Shown: piece after piece, positions 19,751 through 29,382 of the stretch
Numbering within the stretch: position 1 is the first letter of the stretch
Layout of the letters: each line of letters opens with the position of its first letter
Assembly (NCBI RefSeq): GCF_013358405.1
Contig: NZ_CP054836.1
Span: forward strand, 2,232,001 to 2,296,000
Length of the DNA: 64,000 bases
Origin: Oricola thermophila
GTDB taxonomy: Bacteria > Pseudomonadota > Alphaproteobacteria > Rhizobiales > Rhizobiaceae
Reading direction: 5' to 3'
Position numbers and translations under genes: made by a program
Notes under the pieces: model-generated
Database searches by the model: none
Told to the model about the DNA's origin: nothing
Seen by the model: the letters and a program-made list of their open reading frames with translations, nothing else

Positions 19751-20308
19751 ATGAACCGTATCGACGAAAGCCGCCCGTTCATTCCGGTCCGCATTGCCGT
19801 GCTGACCGTTTCCGACACGCGCTCGGAAGCCGACGACCGGTCCGGCGCGACCCTGGCCGCGCGCATCGAGGAGGCCGGCCACGTTCTCGTCGAGCGCGCC
19901 ATCGTTACCGATGACAGGGACGCCATCGTCAACCGGGTTTCGGACTGGGCCTATCGCGCGGATGTGGAAGTCATCATTACAACGGGCGGCACCGGCTTCA
20001 CCGGTCGTGACGTGACGCCGGAAGCGCTCGAACCGCTGTTCGAGAAGCGCATGGACGGCTTCTCCGCCCTGTTCCACCGCGTTTCCTACGACAAGATCGG
20101 CACGTCCACCATCCAGTCCCGCGCCACCGCGGGGCTGATGCACCAAACCTTCGTCTTCGTGCTTCCGGGCTCGCCCGGGGCCTGCAAGGACGCCTGGGAC
20201 GGCATCCTGAAGCCGCAGCTCGACTACCGGCACATGCCATGCAATTTCGTCGAGATCATGCCCCGGCTCGACGAGCATCTCAGACGCGGCGGCGGAAAGT
20301 CCGCCTAG
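19751..20308 (+). CDS. moaB: Molybdenum cofactor biosynthesis protein B
   Basis: A 185-residue MogA/MoaB-fold protein. MoaB-type proteins adenylylate molybdopterin before molybdate insertion. Diagnostic blocks are [16 protein letters not shown] (about 16-31), [17 protein letters not shown] (about 77-93) and [19 protein letters not shown] (about 135-153). A GGGAGTGACACG ribosome-binding region precedes ATG 19751. The stop codon overlaps by 4 nt the stop region of the convergent glycosyltransferase gene. Confidence 0.93.
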   Translation: MNRIDESRPFIPVRIAVLTVSDTRSEADDRSGATLAARIEEAGHVLVERAIVTDDRDAIVNRVSDWAYRADVEVIITTGGTGFTGRDVTPEALEPLFEKRMDGFSALFHRVSYDKIGTSTIQSRATAGLMHQTFVFVLPGSPGACKDAWDGILKPQLDYRHMPCNFVEIMPRLDEHLRRGGGKSA

Positions 20309-20829
20309 TCTTTCGGCGCCGGTTCGATTTCGGCATCCAGGACCTTCAGGGCCAGGCCGCGAATCAAGTCCTCGCCGGACCGCGCATTAGCGGAAAGATT
20401 GGCAAGCGCCTGTGCCCTCGCGATGACCAGTCCCCGCGCCAGCGGGCCTCGCCGCGCCGCCACCGAACGGAAGATGCGCGCGAACCATCCGCCCTTCCTC
20501 GCCGGCCTGAAACATGCGGCCGCACTTTCCGGCCGCATGACGTGGTCCATCACCGCATTGTGCCACCCTTCCGCCAGACGCGCGCCCGGTTCCAGAACGA
20601 CGATCCAGTCCGCTCGGGCACCTGCCACCACGTCACGCAGCGAGGTTTCCGGCAGTTGCACCATACGGCAGCCCGCCGCATCCGCGAGATCGGCCGTCGA
20701 GTCGGTCGAACCACTATCGGCCACCACAACCTCCGAAACATGGCCCTCGACCGCATCGTGCACGAGCGGAACCAGAGAGTGCGCCAGTGCCGCGGAGTCA
20801 TTTCTCGTGAAAAACAGGAAGGTTACCAT
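20305..20829 (-). CDS. Short family 2-like glycosyltransferase
   Basis: A 174-residue GT-A-like protein opening with MVTFLFFTRNDSAALAHSL and containing VVVADSGSTDSTADLADAAG (about 34-53), the nucleotide-sugar binding D-S-G-S-x-D of GT2 enzymes. The acceptor half is much reduced compared with full-length GT2 enzymes (230-320 residues) and no clear catalytic D-D pair is seen after residue 75, so activity is uncertain. The start at 20829 excludes a long upstream open frame that is antisense to the radical SAM gene. Homologues next to moaB are common in Rhizobiales. Confidence 0.75.
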   Translation of the reverse strand: MVTFLFFTRNDSAALAHSLVPLVHDAVEGHVSEVVVADSGSTDSTADLADAAGCRMVQLPETSLRDVVAGARADWIVVLEPGARLAEGWHNAVMDHVMRPESAAACFRPARKGGWFARIFRSVAARRGPLARGLVIARAQALANLSANARSGEDLIRGLALKVLDAEIEPAPKD

Positions 20830-20891
20830 CTCGCTACCTTTGGCGGACTGGGTAGCAGAGGCATCCTCGAAATCAAAGCCCCACGGATTTT

Positions 20892-20930
20892 GTTCTTGTA
20901 TTGTTCCACCTTTCGCGCTAGGAATATAGT
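20892..20930 (+). promoter_or_regulatory. LexA (SOS) box on the promoter of the radical SAM gene
   Basis: GTTC-TTGTATT-GTTC at 20892-20906 is an exact match to the alphaproteobacterial LexA operator GTTC-N7-GTTC. Its second half is part of a -35-like TTGTTC (20901-20906), followed after 18 nt by the -10-like TATAGT (20925-20930). A transcript starting near 20937 would lead into GGGAGAA (20959-20965) and the ATG at 20971. The geometry is what is expected of a LexA-repressed promoter. Confidence 0.7.
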
Positions 20931-20970
20931 CATCGAACCGACAAATCCAGATTCCTGCGGGAGAAGCGAA

Positions 20971-22134
20971 ATGGACGTGATCGACGCGGCGGACAAGGCA
21001 GCCTTCGGAAGCCCGGCGGACAGCGGCGCCGAACATGCCAATGTCCTGATCGGCCGGTCCGGCCTGCGCGAGCACGAGCATCGCACCCGGGGGCGCGCCA
21101 GCGCGATTAATCCGAGCGGACGGTTCGAGACGCTGTCGCGCAGCGTGTTCGACGACGGCTGGAATTCGTTCGAGGAACTGCCTCCCTTCAAGACCGAGGT
21201 ACAAGTCGAACATGCGCGAACGATCATCACCAGGAACACGTCGCCGGACATATCGTTCGACCGGTCGATCAATCCCTACCGGGGCTGCGAACACGGCTGC
21301 GTCTACTGCTTCGCGCGGCCGACCCATGCCTATATGGGCCTGTCGGCGGGCATCGACTTCGAGGCGAAGCTGTTCGCCAAGCCTGATGCGGCGAAATTGC
21401 TGGAAAAGGAGATCACGAGGCCTGGCTACCAGGTGCGATCCATCGCGATCGGCACCAATACCGACCCGTACCAGCCGATCGAACGGGAATGGAGGATCAT
21501 GCGATCGATCCTGGAGGTGCTGGAACGGCACAACCACCCTGTGGGAATCGTCACAAAGTCGCATCTCGTGACGCGCGATGCCGACATCCTGGCCCGAATG
21601 GCCGAGAAGGGCCTGGTCAAGGTGGCGCTGTCGGTAACGACCATGGACAGGAAGCTGGCGCGCACCATGGAACCACGCGCCTCCACCCCGTCGCGAAGGC
21701 TGGAGGCCATCCGCATCCTTTCGGACGCGGGCATACCGACCTCCGGCATGATCGCGCCGGTCATTCCCGGTCTCAACGACCACGAGATCGAGAAACTGCT
21801 TGATGCGGTGGCGGGGATGGGTGCGCGCGAGGCTGGCTACGTGCTGCTGCGGCTTCCGCTGGAGGTGGCGCCGGTGTTCAAGGAATGGCTGCTGCGCCAC
21901 TATCCGGAACGCTACCGGCATGTGGTGTCGCTGATCCGCTCCATGCGCGGCGGCAAGGACTACGACGCCGAATGGGGCAAGAGAATGCGTGGCACCGGAC
22001 CCTATGCCTGGCAGATCGCCCGTCGCTTCGAACTGACGGCGAAGAGGCTCGGCCTCAACACCAGGCGGCTTAAGCTGCGCACCGACCTGTTCGAGGCGCC
22101 GAAACCGGAGAGCGAGCAACTCAGTCTCCTGTAG
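20971..22134 (+). CDS. PA0069 family radical SAM protein (SplB-like)
   Basis: A 387-residue radical SAM enzyme. The cluster-binding cysteines are C106, C110 and C113 in YRGCEHGCVYCFARP, the CxxxCxxC motif, after an N-terminal region containing ITRNTSPDISFDRSINPYRGC. The downstream IAIGTNTDPYQPIE and APVIPGLNDHE blocks are typical of the PA0069/Rv2578c group, distant relatives of spore photoproduct lyase; the reaction is unknown. Start at 20971 has a strong GGGAGAA site; a longer frame from 20239 is antisense to the glycosyltransferase. The LexA box upstream suggests a role in DNA damage. Confidence 0.9.
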   Translation: MDVIDAADKAAFGSPADSGAEHANVLIGRSGLREHEHRTRGRASAINPSGRFETLSRSVFDDGWNSFEELPPFKTEVQVEHARTIITRNTSPDISFDRSINPYRGCEHGCVYCFARPTHAYMGLSAGIDFEAKLFAKPDAAKLLEKEITRPGYQVRSIAIGTNTDPYQPIEREWRIMRSILEVLERHNHPVGIVTKSHLVTRDADILARMAEKGLVKVALSVTTMDRKLARTMEPRASTPSRRLEAIRILSDAGIPTSGMIAPVIPGLNDHEIEKLLDAVAGMGAREAGYVLLRLPLEVAPVFKEWLLRHYPERYRHVVSLIRSMRGGKDYDAEWGKRMRGTGPYAWQIARRFELTAKRLGLNTRRLKLRTDLFEAPKPESEQLSLL

Positions 22135-22293
22135 ACCCCGCCGGACGGACCGCACGTCCCCTCCATCCCCAGCGGTTCCGTCCGGCGGCAAGGCCCTGCC
22201 CCGCCGGCCAAGCCGAGGCGTCCCCGTCCGAAAGCTTGCGCATAACAGGGCCTTCGAGAAGAGAATCGGGCGGACGCGCCGCTATTTCGTGGT

Positions 22294-22977
22294 ATGTCTC
22301 GCCGCACAATGACCGCCACGAATGCGTCCCCCGATTCTCTTCTCCCCCTCGACGGGATCGACGAACCCGGTTTTCCGGATTTCCGTTTCGAGGAGCATTA
22401 CTGGAAGCAGGGCCTGCGCCATGTGGCAGGCGTCGACGAAGCCGGACGCGGACCGCTCGCCGGCCCGGTCGTCGCGGCCGCGGTGATTCTTTCTCCCGAC
22501 CGGGTGCCATCCGGACTCAACGATTCCAAGAAACTTACCGCGCGCAAGCGGGAAAGACTCCATGGAGAAATCATGGATGCAGCGCTGGCTGTTTCCGTAG
22601 CGAGCCTGTCGGCAGAGTCGATCGATGCCGGGAACATCCTTCGAGCCAGCCTGGAAGCCATGCGCCGCGCGATCGCCGCGCTGGCCATACGCGCGGAGTG
22701 TGCCCTTGTCGACGGCCGGGACGTGCCGCCAGGCCTGACCCTGGCAGCCCCGCCACGCGCGATCATACGCGGCGACGGCCGATCGCTTTCCATCGCCGCG
22801 GCATCGGTCGTCGCCAAGGTCACACGCGACAGGATGATGGCCGGACTCGGACCGCATCACCCCCAGTACGGTCTTGAAAGGCACATGGGTTACGGCTCGA
22901 AGGCGCACCGAGAGGCAATCGGTATCCACGGAGGTATCAGGCGGGTCCACCGTTTCACCTTCGCGCCGCTGAAATAA
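22294..22977 (+). CDS. rnhB: Ribonuclease HII
   Basis: A 227-residue type 2 RNase H that removes ribonucleotides and RNA primers from RNA-DNA hybrids. The catalytic Asp-Glu pair lies in VAGVDEAGRGPLAGPVVAAA (about 47-66), with NDSKKLTARKRE and a further DGRDVPPG and AAASVVAKVTRD downstream, all family signatures. The N terminus before the domain is 40 residues long and poorly conserved, so the start (22294 or ATG 22309) is uncertain; no clear ribosome-binding site decides it. Confidence 0.95.
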   Translation: MSRRTMTATNASPDSLLPLDGIDEPGFPDFRFEEHYWKQGLRHVAGVDEAGRGPLAGPVVAAAVILSPDRVPSGLNDSKKLTARKRERLHGEIMDAALAVSVASLSAESIDAGNILRASLEAMRRAIAALAIRAECALVDGRDVPPGLTLAAPPRAIIRGDGRSLSIAAASVVAKVTRDRMMAGLGPHHPQYGLERHMGYGSKAHREAIGIHGGIRRVHRFTFAPLK

Positions 22978-22992
22978 CGGAGACATGAGAAA

Positions 22993-23022
22993 AGGGCCGG
23001 TCGCCCTGCGGCGACCGGCCCT
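22993..23022. terminator. Intrinsic terminator shared by rnhB and the F0 ATP synthase operon
   Basis: AGGGCCGGTCGCC-CTGC-GGCGACCGGCCCT is a perfect 13-bp stem with a 4-nt loop between the convergent stops of rnhB (22977) and atpF (23046). On the minus strand the stem is followed by TTTTCTCATG, so it best ends the atp operon; in the plus direction GGATCCG follows. Confidence 0.8.
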
Positions 23023-23045
23023 GGATCCGTTCCGTCCGGGAGGCG

Positions 23046-23528
23046 TCAGTTCATCCGCGCCTTGACCTCGTCCAGCGACTTCTTGAACAGGTCCGTCGCG
23101 GTCTTGCCCGAAACCTTCTTTCCAATGATCGTCGTCGCCGCGGCCACGGCCATGTCGACGGCCGAATTGCGCACCTGCTCCATCGCATCGGCCTCGGCCT
23201 GGGCTATCTTCTGCTCCGCCATCGCGGTGCGACGAACGACATATTCGTCGGTCTTCTGCTTTGCCTCGGCAGTGATCGCTTCGGCCTCGCGCTTGGCCGA
23301 CTCGACGATATCGGCGGCTTCCTTCTCGGCTTCCTTGCGCTTCTTCTGGTACTCGGCCAGCAGTGCCTGCGCTTCCTCGCGCAGCTTGCGTGCCTCTTCC
23401 AGCTCGTTGCGGATCCGGTCGGCACGCTCATCAAGCGCCTTGGCGATCATGCCCGGCACCTTCAGGTAAACAACGATGCCGAGGAAGATGACGAGGGCTA
23501 CGAATGCCCAGAACGTTGCGTCACCCAT
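23046..23528 (-). CDS. atpF: F0F1 ATP synthase subunit b
   Basis: A 160-residue peripheral stalk subunit: one N-terminal membrane helix (about 5-24, MGDATFWAFVALVIFLGIV) and a long, highly charged helical coil (about 30-145) rich in Ala, Glu, Lys and Arg, with a short delta-binding C terminus. It pairs with b' to hold the F1 head. Start at 23528, preceded by GGGAGAGT; the longer frame upstream overlaps the b' gene. Last gene of the operon, 1 nt after the b' stop. Confidence 0.95.
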   Translation of the reverse strand: MGDATFWAFVALVIFLGIVVYLKVPGMIAKALDERADRIRNELEEARKLREEAQALLAEYQKKRKEAEKEAADIVESAKREAEAITAEAKQKTDEYVVRRTAMAEQKIAQAEADAMEQVRNSAVDMAVAAATTIIGKKVSGKTATDLFKKSLDEVKARMN

Positions 23529-23529
23529 G

Positions 23530-24114
23530 CTACTCTCCCTGGCCCTTGGCCGCTTCCAGTGCCTTGGCGATGTCGCCCTTGGCAACCGTGCCGCCAATCA
23601 GTTGCTTGACGATGGCCTCGGTCGTCTCGCCGGCAATGGTGCCGACATCGGACATGGCCTTGTCGCGAACCGCCGTGATACGGGCCTCGGCTTCCTCGAG
23701 CTTCTTGGCAAGCTTCTTCTCGACCTTCTGGCGCTCGGCCTCGGCGGCTGCCTTGGCGGCGTCACGCGCCTTGGTGCCGATCTCGTTGGCGGATGCCTTT
23801 GCCTCGGCAAGTTCCTGCTCGTAGGCAGCGATCGCGGCATCGGCCTCGGCCTTCAGCTCATGCGCCTTGTCGAGATCCTGGGCGATCCGGTCCTGACGGG
23901 TTTCGAGGATCGAACCGATGCGCGGCACGATAACCCGGGACATGAACCAGTAGAGGAACCCGAACGACAGCACGAGCCAGAACAGCTGCGAAGCGAATGT
24001 CGATGAATCGAACGGCGGAAACGCTCCGCCGCCATGGGCGGCGTCGGCCGCGCCGTGGGCCGCGTCCGCCGCTGCGTGGGCGGCTTCTTCGGCAATTGCT
24101 TGGGTTACGAACAT
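23530..24114 (-). CDS. atpF': F0F1 ATP synthase subunit b'
   Basis: A 194-residue second stalk subunit, as found in photosynthetic and alphaproteobacterial ATP synthases. A 35-residue Ala/His-rich N-terminal extension ([20 protein letters not shown]) precedes the membrane helix (about 43-65, [20 protein letters not shown]) and a long coiled-coil with [17 protein letters not shown]. It forms the b-b' heterodimer with the product of the next gene. Confidence 0.93.
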   Translation of the reverse strand: MFVTQAIAEEAAHAAADAAHGAADAAHGGGAFPPFDSSTFASQLFWLVLSFGFLYWFMSRVIVPRIGSILETRQDRIAQDLDKAHELKAEADAAIAAYEQELAEAKASANEIGTKARDAAKAAAEAERQKVEKKLAKKLEEAEARITAVRDKAMSDVGTIAGETTEAIVKQLIGGTVAKGDIAKALEAAKGQGE

Positions 24115-24209
24115 GGGCGTCCCTTAACGGAGAATCACGCGGCGGAGCCGCGCCTGATTCCAATAGAGAACCGGCCGGTCAAGCCGGCCGGCACCGATCC
24201 CGTTTGCGA

Positions 24210-24437
24210 TCAGACTGCGAAGAGCAGCAGGAGCGCGACGAGCAGGGAGAAGATGCCCAAGGCTTCCGTCACGGCGAAGCCGAAGATCAGGCGGCCGAAC
24301 TGGCCGTCGGCAGCCGACGGGTTGCGCAGGGCGCCCGACAGGTAGTTGCCGAAGATCGTGCCGAGGCCGATGCCCGCGCCACCCATGCCAAGGCACGCGA
24401 TACCTGCACCGATGAACTTTGCTGCTTCCGCTTCCAT
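24210..24437 (-). CDS. atpE: F0F1 ATP synthase subunit c
   Basis: A 75-residue double-hairpin proteolipid, two membrane helices joined by the polar loop RNPSAADG. The proton-carrying carboxylate is Glu in [20 protein letters not shown] (about residue 58) and the first helix has the GIGLGTIFG glycine pattern. Ten or more copies make the rotating c-ring. The gene sits between atpB (61 nt away) and atpF', with an AAGGAG site before the ATG. Confidence 0.96.
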   Translation of the reverse strand: MEAEAAKFIGAGIACLGMGGAGIGLGTIFGNYLSGALRNPSAADGQFGRLIFGFAVTEALGIFSLLVALLLLFAV

Positions 24438-24498
24438 GTTGAACTCCTTTGGATGAGAATTGGCGGATAATCTTGGCGGCTGGCCGCCGGTTAACGGA

Positions 24499-25251
24499 TC
24501 AGTGGCTCGGATGCAATGCGTCGTTGAGATACATGCAGGTGAGCACCGCGAAAACGTAGGCTTGCAGGAAGGCCACGAGGAACTCCAGACCGGTCAGAGC
24601 AACGGTCATGGCCAGCGGCAAAATCGCGCCGCCGATACCCAGCGCCCCCATCGCCGTCAGCGAAGTGACGAAGCCGGCAAAGACCTTCAACGTGATGTGC
24701 CCGGCCAGCATGTTGGCGAAAAGACGAACCGAAAGACTGATCGGACGCGACAGGAACGAGATCACCTCGATGGCCACGACCAGCGGAACGAGGATTCCGG
24801 GCACGCCCTCGGGCACGAACAGGCCGAGGAACTTCAGGCCGTGCTTCATGAAGCCGTAGATAACAACCGTGCCGATCACCAGCATCGCCAGCGCGAAGGT
24901 GACGATGATGGAGGATGTCACGGTGAAGAAATAGGGGAACATGCCGAACAGGTTGGCGATCAGCACGAACATGAACAGCGAGAAGACCAACGGGAAGAAG
25001 CGCAAGCCCTGCGTTCCCGCCGCGTCGCGCAACATCGAGGCGACGAACTCGTAGGCCATCTCGGATATCGACTGCAACCGCCCCGGAACGAGACCGCGAT
25101 TGGCCGTCGTCAGGTACAGGAAGCCGGAGGTCGCGGCCACCGTCAGGACCATGAACAGCGACGCGTTGGTGAAGGAGAGATCGAGACCGCCGACATTTTC
25201 AATCGGAATGATCTTGGAGATCTGAAACTGGTGGATCGGATCGTTTGCCAC
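24499..25251 (-). CDS. atpB: F0F1 ATP synthase subunit a
   Basis: A 250-residue membrane subunit forming the proton half-channels next to the c-ring. The essential arginine is in [15 protein letters not shown] (about residue 175), with [20 protein letters not shown] in the last helix. Five or six hydrophobic segments and a normal length. Order atpI-atpB-atpE-atpF'-atpF is the alphaproteobacterial F0 operon, separate from the F1 genes, which are not in the window. Confidence 0.96.
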   Translation of the reverse strand: MANDPIHQFQISKIIPIENVGGLDLSFTNASLFMVLTVAATSGFLYLTTANRGLVPGRLQSISEMAYEFVASMLRDAAGTQGLRFFPLVFSLFMFVLIANLFGMFPYFFTVTSSIIVTFALAMLVIGTVVIYGFMKHGLKFLGLFVPEGVPGILVPLVVAIEVISFLSRPISLSVRLFANMLAGHITLKVFAGFVTSLTAMGALGIGGAILPLAMTVALTGLEFLVAFLQAYVFAVLTCMYLNDALHPSH

Positions 25252-25283
25252 CGTATACCCCTCGGTTGTCGCGCGCCGCGCGG

Positions 25284-25691
25284 CTAGTCCTCGTTTTCAT
25301 CCGGCGACGTGCCGGACCGTGTTCTCGTCTCGGGCGCCGCCACGAGACCGGCGGAGCGCAGGACATTCAGTACGCCGGCGACGAACCCGAGGAGCAGAAA
25401 CACGATCATGCCCCAAGGCGACGTTCCGGCCAGGCGATCGAACAGATACCCGATTCCCGCCCCCACGAGCACGCCGGCGACAAATTCGCTCGACAGCCGC
25501 AGGGCATTGGCGAAACCGGCGCCGCCGCCCGTCTTGCGATCCCGCGTCCCCGCGCCCGTTTCCGCCGCCCTGGCGGACAGCGCCGCATCGAGCGCCTTGC
25601 GCCGATCCTCGAGATCGCCGACCCCGCCCGATCCGCCATTTTCCGCGTTGCCAGTCCCGTGCGGCGTTTCAGGCGCCTTATCGCGTGCCAT
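25284..25691 (-). CDS. atpI: AtpI family F0F1 assembly protein
   Basis: A 135-residue protein: a charged, disordered N-terminal half (Gly/Glu/Arg-rich) and two membrane helices in the C-terminal half, [21 protein letters not shown] and [18 protein letters not shown], the AtpI/AtpR pattern. It assists c-ring assembly and possibly Mg or Ca uptake. The start at 25691 (MARDKAPE) is preferred over an upstream in-frame start at 25751. First gene of the F0 operon. Confidence 0.88.
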   Translation of the reverse strand: MARDKAPETPHGTGNAENGGSGGVGDLEDRRKALDAALSARAAETGAGTRDRKTGGGAGFANALRLSSEFVAGVLVGAGIGYLFDRLAGTSPWGMIVFLLLGFVAGVLNVLRSAGLVAAPETRTRSGTSPDENED

Positions 25692-25898
25692 AGGCCTGAT
25701 CGGGTTTGAACATCGGAAAATCGGCGACCCCGGTGAAGTCGCGCGCAACATAGTTTCGCCACCCTAGCTAGTCAAGGCAGCTTTGCAGATGCGAACAGTC
25801 TATATTTCCAGCGAAGAATCAATAACTTGCACCGAATGTAGCCAATGGTCGCAGACTTGGACCCCATGCCGGGCGGACAATATAGGCGACTCCGGGCG

Positions 25899-27074
25899 TC
25901 AGCTCCAGCTGCCGCCATAGGTGCGATAGAAGACATGCAGGCCGATACGGGCCCGACGCTCCATCGCCCGTGCCCAGCGCGGACGGACATAAACGGCATG
26001 ATAGTGGGTCGCCGACCCGACGGAATCGAGCCAGATCTTGCCCGCCGTGACCGCCAGCGCGATATCCTGCGCTGTCTTCCAGTGACTCGGCGAACGCACG
26101 CGATCGACCTTGCCGTCACAAGCGAAGGAGAACTGGCAACGGTTGCGCCAATGATCGTTCTGGTAGACGACACCGCAGATCGTGTTCGGGAAGGCGGGGT
26201 TGCGCACCCGGTTGAGAATGACCTGTGCGACGGCGGCCTGCCCCTTGAGGCTTTCGCCACGCGCCTCGAAATAGATGCCCTCGGCAAGGCACTTCTGTTC
26301 GCGCTCGCTGAAGGCCGATGCCGGTAACGGCGTCGCCAGCCAGGCATGATCGCCCTTGCCCAACGGCGGAATGAACCGTCCCTCCGCCGCATCCGGCTCC
26401 TTCAGCAAACTGCTGAAGGGCGACTGCGTGGCGAAGTCGGGTTCCGACGGCGCATAGGCGGTGGCGAGCACGTCCGCCTTCTCGTTGGTGACAAGTTCTG
26501 CAAGCATGGTCGGAACGGAATCGTCACGACGCGCCGGCGCACGCTTGTGAAATGCGGTGGCGATCTGGATCTCCTTGCCGCCGATCTTCGGCCTGACGAA
26601 GGCCATGAGCGTTTCCTCGTCGGTTGCCGGACGCAGGATCGAACTGTGGCGGTCCAGCACGGAACCGGCGGAAAAGCCCTTGGGCGGCGCTACCGGAGCG
26701 ACGGAAACGATGCGCCCCGTCTTCTCGGAGCGATTGATGCGATCCTCGTCGGGCGTGTCGGCGATCTCGGGCTTGAGCGGCGTGATGACGACGCGCCCCA
26801 CCCGGGGCGCATCGATGCCGGCCGAGGCGATCGAACCAGTCACCGTGGGATCGACATCGAAAGGCATCTCGGCCTGCTGGATCGAGCCGGGCGCGGCAGC
26901 GACTAGAAATGTCTGCCAGCGGCTTTGCTGATCGTCAGCACCGGTCAGCAGGCCGGAAATGTCCTGCATGGCCACGGAAGTCGGATTTGACAGGAATATC
27001 GCCGCAGCCAGAAACGCCGGACCGGAAAATCCGACCGCACGCCGGCGGACGGCCAGAGACTTCAGTATACGCAC
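25899..27074 (-). CDS. Cell wall hydrolase, SleB domain
   Basis: A 391-residue protein with an N-terminal signal/anchor (hydrophobic segment AVGFSGPAFLAAAIFL), a long low-complexity linker, and a C-terminal Hydrolase_2/SleB domain (about residues 270-391) with the block CLAEGIYFEARGESLKGQAA carrying the catalytic Glu and LNRVRNPAFPNTICGVVYQ. It should cleave glycan strands of peptidoglycan. Start taken as GTG at 27074, because GGAG lies 7 nt before it; a TTG at 27089 would lack a site. A 207-nt gap separates it from atpI. Confidence 0.85.
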   Translation of the reverse strand: MRILKSLAVRRRAVGFSGPAFLAAAIFLSNPTSVAMQDISGLLTGADDQQSRWQTFLVAAAPGSIQQAEMPFDVDPTVTGSIASAGIDAPRVGRVVITPLKPEIADTPDEDRINRSEKTGRIVSVAPVAPPKGFSAGSVLDRHSSILRPATDEETLMAFVRPKIGGKEIQIATAFHKRAPARRDDSVPTMLAELVTNEKADVLATAYAPSEPDFATQSPFSSLLKEPDAAEGRFIPPLGKGDHAWLATPLPASAFSEREQKCLAEGIYFEARGESLKGQAAVAQVILNRVRNPAFPNTICGVVYQNDHWRNRCQFSFACDGKVDRVRSPSHWKTAQDIALAVTAGKIWLDSVGSATHYHAVYVRPRWARAMERRARIGLHVFYRTYGGSWS

Positions 27075-27130
27075 TCGAACACTCCGCAACGGACGCTGCT
27101 CTACTCGACAGTGCGTTACACAATGATCGA

Positions 27131-27151
27131 TTAACCTTGATAGGCGGTTAA
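27131..27151 (-). promoter_or_regulatory. Inverted repeat upstream of the SleB hydrolase gene, CtrA-like half-sites
   Basis: TTAACC-N9-GGTTAA, a perfect inverted repeat 57-77 nt upstream of the hydrolase start. TTAACC matches the CtrA half-site (TTAACCAT) known from alphaproteobacteria, but the classical full site TTAA-N7-TTAA is not met (here 13 nt separate the TTAA elements). A cell-cycle link for a wall hydrolase is plausible but only an inference. Confidence 0.35.
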
Positions 27152-27197
27152 TGGCACCGCGCCGGCGTGCGGTTCCGGCACGGGCGGCGACAGCGGG

Positions 27198-28631
27198 TCA
27201 GCGTCGCTTCCTGGCCCTGCCGGCGAAGGGGTTCTCGCCCGCGCGTGCCAGCATGCGTATAGGCACGCCGGGGAGATCGAAGTCCTGCCGCAGCGTGTTC
27301 GTGAGATAGCGCAGATAGGATGCGGGCAGTGCCTCGGGCCGCGAACACGACAGCACGAAGGCCGGCGGGCGCATCTTGATCTGGGTAATGTATTTCAACT
27401 TGAGACGGCGCCCCGCAACGGCAGGCGGCGGATGGTGCTGAACCACCGCGGAAAGCCAGCGGTTGAGCCGGCCGGTGGAAATGCGCCGGTTCCAGATTTC
27501 ATGCGTCTTCACGATCTCCTGCATCAGCCTGTCGAGGCCGAAGCCGGTCTGGCCCGAAACGGGTACCGCCCGGATGCCGCGCACCTGGGGCAGCAGACGC
27601 TCGGTCTTCTCTCTCAGATCGGCCAGCGCCTGCTGGCGATCCTCGATCATGTCCCACTTGTTGAAGGCGATGACCGGCGCCCTGCCCTCGCGGATGATGA
27701 GATCGGCGATCTGCAGATCCTGCTTCTCGAAAGGGATCTGCGCATCTAGCATGATGACGACCACCTCGGCGAAGCGAATCGCACGCAGCGCGTCACCGAC
27801 GGAAAGCTTCTCAAGCTTCTCCTGCACCCGCGCCTTGCGGCGCAGGCCGGCGGTATCGAAGAGCTTTATGTTTCGGCCCTTCCACTCCCAGTCGACAGAA
27901 ATGGAATCGCGGGTGATCCCGGCCTCCGGCCCGGTCAGCAGCCTGTCCTGCCCGATCAGCCGGTTGATCATGGTGGACTTGCCCGCATTCGGGCGACCAA
28001 CTATGGCGATGCGCAGCGGCTTCGTCGCATCGTATGGCGGAATCTCCTCGTCGGTGTCGTCGGAAACATCGTCGCCGACCAGACTTCCGTCGCCGGCCAA
28101 TTCCGGTTCTTCCTCATCCGGCGCCAGCGCACGTTCCTCGCCGACAGCCTCGAGCAACGCGTCGCGCAGGTCAGCCAGACCCAGGCCGTGCTCGGCGGAA
28201 ATGCCGACCGGCTCGCCGAGACCGAGTTCGTATGCATCGTAAATGCCGGCCTCGGCATCCCGCGCCTCCGCCTTGTTGGCGACAAGGACGACCGGCTTGC
28301 CGGATTTTCGAAGAATGTCCGCGAATGTCCGGTCATCCGGCATCAGGCCGGTCTTGGCATCGACGATGAACAGCGCAACGTCGGCCTCGTCGATCGCGCG
28401 CAAGGTCTGCGCGCGCATCCGGCCAGGCAGCGTGTCGGCATCGCCGACCTCGAGACCGGCGGTATCGACGACATCGAAAGCAAGGTCGTAGAGTTTCGCC
28501 GGATGCAGGCGACGATCGCGAGTCACGCCCGGCGTGTCGTCAACAAGGGCAAGCTTTCGCCCGGCAAGCCTGTTGAACAGCGTCGACTTGCCGACATTCG
28601 GACGTCCGACAATGGCGACGGTGAAGCTCAC
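27198..28631 (-). CDS. der: Ribosome biogenesis GTPase Der
   Basis: A 477-residue tandem GTPase required for 50S assembly. Domain 1: [16 protein letters not shown] (about 8-23), [14 protein letters not shown] and NKAE. Domain 2: [14 protein letters not shown] (about 210-223), [11 protein letters not shown] and NKWD. An acidic linker ([12 protein letters not shown] with [10 protein letters not shown]) joins the domains, and a KH-like C-terminal domain follows ([15 protein letters not shown]). Its start overlaps the stop of the upstream TPR gene by 4 nt. Confidence 0.97.
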   Translation of the reverse strand: MSFTVAIVGRPNVGKSTLFNRLAGRKLALVDDTPGVTRDRRLHPAKLYDLAFDVVDTAGLEVGDADTLPGRMRAQTLRAIDEADVALFIVDAKTGLMPDDRTFADILRKSGKPVVLVANKAEARDAEAGIYDAYELGLGEPVGISAEHGLGLADLRDALLEAVGEERALAPDEEEPELAGDGSLVGDDVSDDTDEEIPPYDATKPLRIAIVGRPNAGKSTMINRLIGQDRLLTGPEAGITRDSISVDWEWKGRNIKLFDTAGLRRKARVQEKLEKLSVGDALRAIRFAEVVVIMLDAQIPFEKQDLQIADLIIREGRAPVIAFNKWDMIEDRQQALADLREKTERLLPQVRGIRAVPVSGQTGFGLDRLMQEIVKTHEIWNRRISTGRLNRWLSAVVQHHPPPAVAGRRLKLKYITQIKMRPPAFVLSCSRPEALPASYLRYLTNTLRQDFDLPGVPIRMLARAGENPFAGRARKRR

Positions 28632-29299
28632 CCTTCCTCGACCTCGCCGGATGCGGTGATGAGATCAAGCATGATCATCGCCCGCTGCTGGGCATTGCGC
28701 GGGGCAGCCGGATCATCGACGATCTGGTTGAACAGTGCCCGGGCATCACCGAGCCGGCCCTCCTTCCAAGCAGCCAGTCCGAGCGCCTCGCGCGCCGCGT
28801 GGCGTAGCGGATGGTCGTCGGAGGACAGCGGTTCGGCCCGTTCGGCGACATCGGCGGCGCTGCCAGTGTCAACCAGGATATAGGCGGCACGTATCCGCGC
28901 CATTTCGCGAATGGCTTCCGGTGCGGAGGTATCGGCGGCGACGGCATCGAAAGCCGCGACCGCCCCCTCGACATCACCCTTTTCCTGCAGCGCCGTGGCC
29001 GCACGCATGCGAGCCAGCACCGGATAGGCCCCATAACCCTCGGCCTCAAGCGCCCGCAATTCAGCCAGCGCCTCGTCTGCCTTGCCCTCATTCGCCAGGT
29101 TGAGCGCCTCAAGGAACCGGTCACCCGACGCATTCGCCCGGCTCTCGGTATAGTATTCGTAGCCACGCCATGCCGCCGTCGCGACCACGACAAGGATCGC
29201 TGCGGCAATGATAACGGGGCCGAAGCGGTCCCAGATGTTCTTGAGGCGATCGGAGCGAAGCTCTTCCTCGACCTCACGGATGAAACTGTCGTCAGACAT
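28628..29299 (-). CDS. Membrane-anchored tetratricopeptide protein (YfgM-like)
   Basis: A 223-residue protein with a charged cytoplasmic N terminus, one membrane helix ([19 protein letters not shown], about 26-44) and TPR-like helices. YfgM-type proteins are membrane-anchored TPR subunits that interact with BamB/SecYEG in Enterobacteria, and a gene before der is a conserved position for them. Function in this organism is inferred from that context. The stop overlaps der by 4 nt, so translation is coupled. Confidence 0.83.
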   Translation of the reverse strand: MSDDSFIREVEEELRSDRLKNIWDRFGPVIIAAAILVVVATAAWRGYEYYTESRANASGDRFLEALNLANEGKADEALAELRALEAEGYGAYPVLARMRAATALQEKGDVEGAVAAFDAVAADTSAPEAIREMARIRAAYILVDTGSAADVAERAEPLSSDDHPLRHAAREALGLAAWKEGRLGDARALFNQIVDDPAAPRNAQQRAMIMLDLITASGEVEEG

Positions 29300-29382
29300 G
29301 GATGCTGCCGTTTTCGTCTTTCATGTGCTGGCCGCTTCTACAGGGTTTGGCGGCAAAAGAAAGGGGATACGCCGACGCGCCT

